DNA of 64,000 bases, from contig NZ_JACIEV010000002.1 of the NCBI RefSeq assembly GCF_014197105.1, positions 248,001 through 312,000 of the forward strand, given 5' to 3'. The notes under the pieces are model-generated. The model had not been told where the DNA came from. It saw nothing but the letters and a program-made list of their open reading frames with translations, and made no database searches. The stretch is from Sphingomonas jinjuensis (GTDB taxonomy: Bacteria; Pseudomonadota; Alphaproteobacteria; Sphingomonadales; Sphingomonadaceae). The translations under genes and the position numbers were made by a program. Of this stretch, positions 60,887 to 64,000 are shown piece after piece (position 1 is the stretch's first letter; every line of letters begins with the position of its first letter).

Positions 60887-63800
60887 TCAGAAGGTCGCGC
60901 GCGCCGTCAGCGTGACGGTGCGGCCGTCGTAATCGGCCCGGCGGATCAGCTGCGGATCGTTTTCATATTCCACGCGGATTGCGTTGGTCAGATTATACGC
61001 GTCGAGCGAGAGCGAGAGGTTCTTCGACACGTTGTACGATGCCGACATGTCGAGCTGCCCACGCGCGCGCACCTGGCGCGCGGCACCCGTGAAGGTGCCA
61101 GCCGAGGCGAGGTCGTACTTGCTGCGCAGGTTGTACACCAGCCGCAGCCCGTAATCGCCGGTTTCGTAATAGCCGATGACATTGGCATTGTGCTTCGACA
61201 CGCCCGGCAGCGTCGCGGTGGCACCCGACGAGGTCGTGCCGCTGACCGTGGTATAGGCATAGTTGATGCCGCCACCCAGGTTGCGGAGCAGGCCCGGCAG
61301 GAAGTCGAGCGTCTGCTGGACGTTGAATTCCAGGCCGCGCACCGTGATCGGGCTGTCCTGGTTCACGAAGCCGGTCGCCGCGACCAGGAACGGCGTCGGC
61401 ACCGCGCCGCCGGTATAGATAAGGCTGCTCTGGCACTGGTCGCCGTTGACGGTCAGCGTACCGAGGCCGAGCACGCGGGCATCGGACGGGCAGAGCCGCT
61501 TGGGATCGCTGATCTGGGCGATCAGGCCGGTGATCCGCTTCTGGAAGGCGGCGACCGAAACGATGCCGTTGGGCCGGTTGTACCATTCCAGCGATGCGTC
61601 GAACGACGTCGCGTCATACGGCTTCAGATCGGGATTGCCGAGCGTCACCGAATAGACGCCGCCGTTGGGGCTGCCGACGATCGTCGCCGGGGTGAACTGG
61701 CGCGGCTGGGGTCGGACGTAGGTGCGATAGGCGGCACCGCGCAGCAGCAGCTTGTCGGTCAGGTCGGCGACGACGATGAACGAGGGCAGCAGCTTGCCGT
61801 AATTCTGCTTGTAGGTGTTGTAGCGGAAGTCGGCGGGCGACCCGATCGTGCCGGTCAACGAGATGCGGTCGAGCGCGTCGATGACGTTGCGGGTATATTC
61901 GTAGCGCAGGCCGCCGTTACCGCGCAGCGTGATACCGCCCAGATGAAGCTCGTACTTCACCTGGCCATAGACCGCCGCCAGATCGTTGCGATTGGTGAAG
62001 TTGTACAGCGCGTAGTTATTGTCGTTGTAGCGGATGTTGTAACCCTGCGGCGACAGCTGGCCGCCCGGATAGACCGTCACGGGCTGAAGCTTGGGCAGGG
62101 CGGTGTCCAGCGGCACCGTCTGCCAGTTGGTCGTCACGCCATCGACCAGGCCGCCGAAGAAGCCGTCGCTGCCCGGCGACTGTTCCAGGAACGACGAATT
62201 GATGTTCTGCGTCTGGATGCCGAACGCCGAGATGCGATAGCCGCGCGAGATGAAGATGTTGCGCTCCAGACGCCCGCCAACCTGGATGCCGGAGATGACG
62301 CTGTCGTGGAACGTCCGTTCGACATCGGCCTGATAGGCGTACAGCCGGTTGGCACCATAGGACTGGGTACCGGTGAACTGGATGCGGTTGCGCCGTGCCG
62401 ATGCCGTCGCCGAATCGTAGAACGAGGTGGGATCGCCCACCCCGCCCCAGAACCAGCCGTTGGCGGCCGTGGTGGTCACCGCGGGATTGGGCGACACGCT
62501 GAAGTTGATCGCCGACACGTCACCCGCGCCGGTGCGGATCGTGCCGGTGACGCCGTTGCCGGCCGCCGTCTGCACGGTGTTGAAATCGAACTGCTGCTCG
62601 ATCGAGTTATTGTCGGCGCGCGAGACGGTGCCGAGGCCGGTCACCTTCCAGTCGTCGTTTTCCCACGCGCTGCGGGCATTGATGCCCCACGAACGCTGGA
62701 GCGTGCCGAGACCGCGGGTCGACGAGACCATGTCGCCGTTGGCATAGTTGATGTCGGTGACCAGGTTGCGCCCGTCGGACAGCTGCACCGGCGCCGTCAG
62801 CGGGGTCAGCACGCTCGCCTGGTTGTTCGACATGATGAGCAGATACTGCTTCGTGTTGGGCAGGCTGCGATCGGTGTAGAACCCGGTCAGGCTGATGCTG
62901 GTCTGGTCGTCGGGCTTCCACTCCGCCCCGGCTGCGCCGGTCCACAGATTGCCCTCGTTGACGCGCGCATATTGGCGGAAGGCGGAGTTGTAGAGCACGC
63001 CCGCGGTCGACTTCGTGCCGGTACACGACGGGCAGGCCGTCGAGGTCGCGTAATAGGTGCCGAGCGTCGATGCGTTCGCCTGCGCCTGGGCGGCGGTGAA
63101 GTTGGTGTAGCTGTTGAACAGGATCGAATCGCGGCGGAAGCTTTCGCGCTTGTACGCCAGCACGCCGAACACCCCGAAGCTGTCGGAGAAGCGGTGATTA
63201 TAGGCCACCGTCGCGGCGGGCGCGAAGCGTTGGCCGAGCTGGTTATATTCGCCTGACAGCTTGACGAATCCGCCTTCCTTGCGCTTGAGCGCGGTCGCGA
63301 TTTCCAGATCGACGTTGCCCGACAGGCCGCCCGACTGGGCATTGGCGAGCGGCGACTTGTCGACGACGATCGCGCTGAAGATGTCGGCGTTGAATGCGCC
63401 CAATGGCGCGGCTTCGGACAGGATCGGTTCGGCGAAGGCAACGCCGTTCAGCGTCAGCCGCGCATATTCGCCGGGCAGGCCGCGCAGGTTGATCGTCGCG
63501 TTGCGCCCTTCCGCCTCGCGATTGATCTGGACGCCGGGAACGCGCTGCAGCGCCTCGCCGACGTTCAGGTCGGGAAAGCGGCCAAGGCCGTCGGACGAAA
63601 TGCCGTCGGTGATCGCGACTTCACGGCGCTTCGACGCGATCGCGTCGGTATAGCTCTGGCGGAAGCCAGTGACGACGATGTCGGACGAGTCGGAGGTCTC
63701 GACCTGTGCCTCCGCCGGGCGATCGGCGGCGGTGGTCTGGTCGGGGTTGTGCGGCGTCGCGACGGTCGGGGTGGCAGGATTGCCGGACTGGACCTCGGCA

Positions 63801-63895
63801 CCGACCGCCTGGGCCATCGCACCGCTTCCGGACAGCATCGTGGCAGCCAATAGCATCGCACCGATCGAACGGCGGCCTGGACGCGCAGCGTACAT
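60887..63895 (-). CDS. TonB-dependent outer-membrane receptor for glycan uptake
   Basis: 1002-residue receptor: signal peptide 1-28 (GAMAQ), linker, TonB-box-like SSDIVVTGFRQSYTDA, plug domain (DLNVGEALQRVPGVQINREA, GRNATINLRGLPGEYARLTL) and a large barrel ending in LTARATF. It heads the receptor-GH28 operon and probably imports oligosaccharides released outside the cell. GGAGG lies nine bases before ATG 63895. The 5' region continues to the end of the window with no further gene. Confidence 0.93.
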   Translation of the reverse strand: MYAARPGRRSIGAMLLAATMLSGSGAMAQAVGAEVQSGNPATPTVATPHNPDQTTAADRPAEAQVETSDSSDIVVTGFRQSYTDAIASKRREVAITDGISSDGLGRFPDLNVGEALQRVPGVQINREAEGRNATINLRGLPGEYARLTLNGVAFAEPILSEAAPLGAFNADIFSAIVVDKSPLANAQSGGLSGNVDLEIATALKRKEGGFVKLSGEYNQLGQRFAPAATVAYNHRFSDSFGVFGVLAYKRESFRRDSILFNSYTNFTAAQAQANASTLGTYYATSTACPSCTGTKSTAGVLYNSAFRQYARVNEGNLWTGAAGAEWKPDDQTSISLTGFYTDRSLPNTKQYLLIMSNNQASVLTPLTAPVQLSDGRNLVTDINYANGDMVSSTRGLGTLQRSWGINARSAWENDDWKVTGLGTVSRADNNSIEQQFDFNTVQTAAGNGVTGTIRTGAGDVSAINFSVSPNPAVTTTAANGWFWGGVGDPTSFYDSATASARRNRIQFTGTQSYGANRLYAYQADVERTFHDSVISGIQVGGRLERNIFISRGYRISAFGIQTQNINSSFLEQSPGSDGFFGGLVDGVTTNWQTVPLDTALPKLQPVTVYPGGQLSPQGYNIRYNDNNYALYNFTNRNDLAAVYGQVKYELHLGGITLRGNGGLRYEYTRNVIDALDRISLTGTIGSPADFRYNTYKQNYGKLLPSFIVVADLTDKLLLRGAAYRTYVRPQPRQFTPATIVGSPNGGVYSVTLGNPDLKPYDATSFDASLEWYNRPNGIVSVAAFQKRITGLIAQISDPKRLCPSDARVLGLGTLTVNGDQCQSSLIYTGGAVPTPFLVAATGFVNQDSPITVRGLEFNVQQTLDFLPGLLRNLGGGINYAYTTVSGTTSSGATATLPGVSKHNANVIGYYETGDYGLRLVYNLRSKYDLASAGTFTGAARQVRARGQLDMSASYNVSKNLSLSLDAYNLTNAIRVEYENDPQLIRRADYDGRTVTLTARATF

Positions 63896-64000
63896 TTATA
63901 CCCCTCCCTAACGGGGGCCGAGCTGCGCCCCCCTTCTCATGAAACCATTACAGGCTGGACGCTTCTTATGCCGTCCCTCACCACACGAATTGGTCATTCG

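Overview
The window looks like a chromosomal segment of a Sphingomonas-type alphaproteobacterium (order Sphingomonadales). The basis is high GC, the style of its proteins (RcdA/DUF1465, a one-cysteine DksA, CC0125/CC1285-type lipoprotein, abundant TonB-dependent receptors) and many short paired palindromic repeats. There are two tRNA genes (His-GTG, Asn-GTT), and no rRNA, IS, prophage or CRISPR.

Layout. 1-1270 is the end of a cytochrome c maturation operon (ccmC-D-E, minus strand). A Leu/Glu-type amino-acid dehydrogenase and tRNA-His follow. 2761-14224 is a complete type II secretion operon in the order gspC-D-E-F-G-H-I-J-K-L-M-N (minus strand), most junctions being 4-base stop/start overlaps. 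Next come a 2OG-Fe(II) oxygenase and a large RTX protein (plus), then a lipoprotein/TonB-receptor pair (18184-22741, minus). 22975-26903 carries a nitronate monooxygenase-like gene and small regulators (RcdA, two YdcH-like proteins, PilZ, DksA, a host-attachment-family protein). 26998-41937 is mostly housekeeping: serS, a LytM/LysM lipoprotein, tyrS, PilZ, recG, sdhE, mfd, an NTF2-like protein, an EAL phosphodiesterase, moaA, nadK, tRNA-Asn and yjbQ. 42055-46803 holds a lipoprotein, a DUF1800/DUF1501 secreted pair and a TipA-like MerR regulator. 46872-63895 is an outer-membrane uptake and glycan-degradation region: a TonB receptor with a phosphodiesterase, GH2 beta-galactosidase, GH92 mannosidase, GH115 alpha-glucuronidase, a GH28-like protein and a second TonB receptor.

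How the parts fit. The gsp operon supplies all core type II secretion parts except the prepilin peptidase (GspO), which must be elsewhere. The 46.9-63.9 kb region reads as a polysaccharide utilisation locus aimed at an acidic, galactose/mannose/uronic-acid-containing glycan. The substrate is inferred and no regulator or inner-membrane transporter gene is visible.

The most unusual signal is a swarm of roughly a dozen palindrome-pair elements of about 70-130 bp, in several sequence families. Five sit at gene junctions of the gsp operon. In gspG and gspE the element is read in frame between an overlapping (coupled) start codon and the conserved protein, giving GspG a 44-residue prepilin leader and GspE a Pro/Ser/Gly-rich N-terminal insert. 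gspJ and gspH have the same arrangement, but possible restart codons lie after the element. tyrS seems to have gained its start codon from a related palindrome. Gene starts were chosen by eye from overlaps, Shine-Dalgarno spacing and family knowledge. No database search was run.
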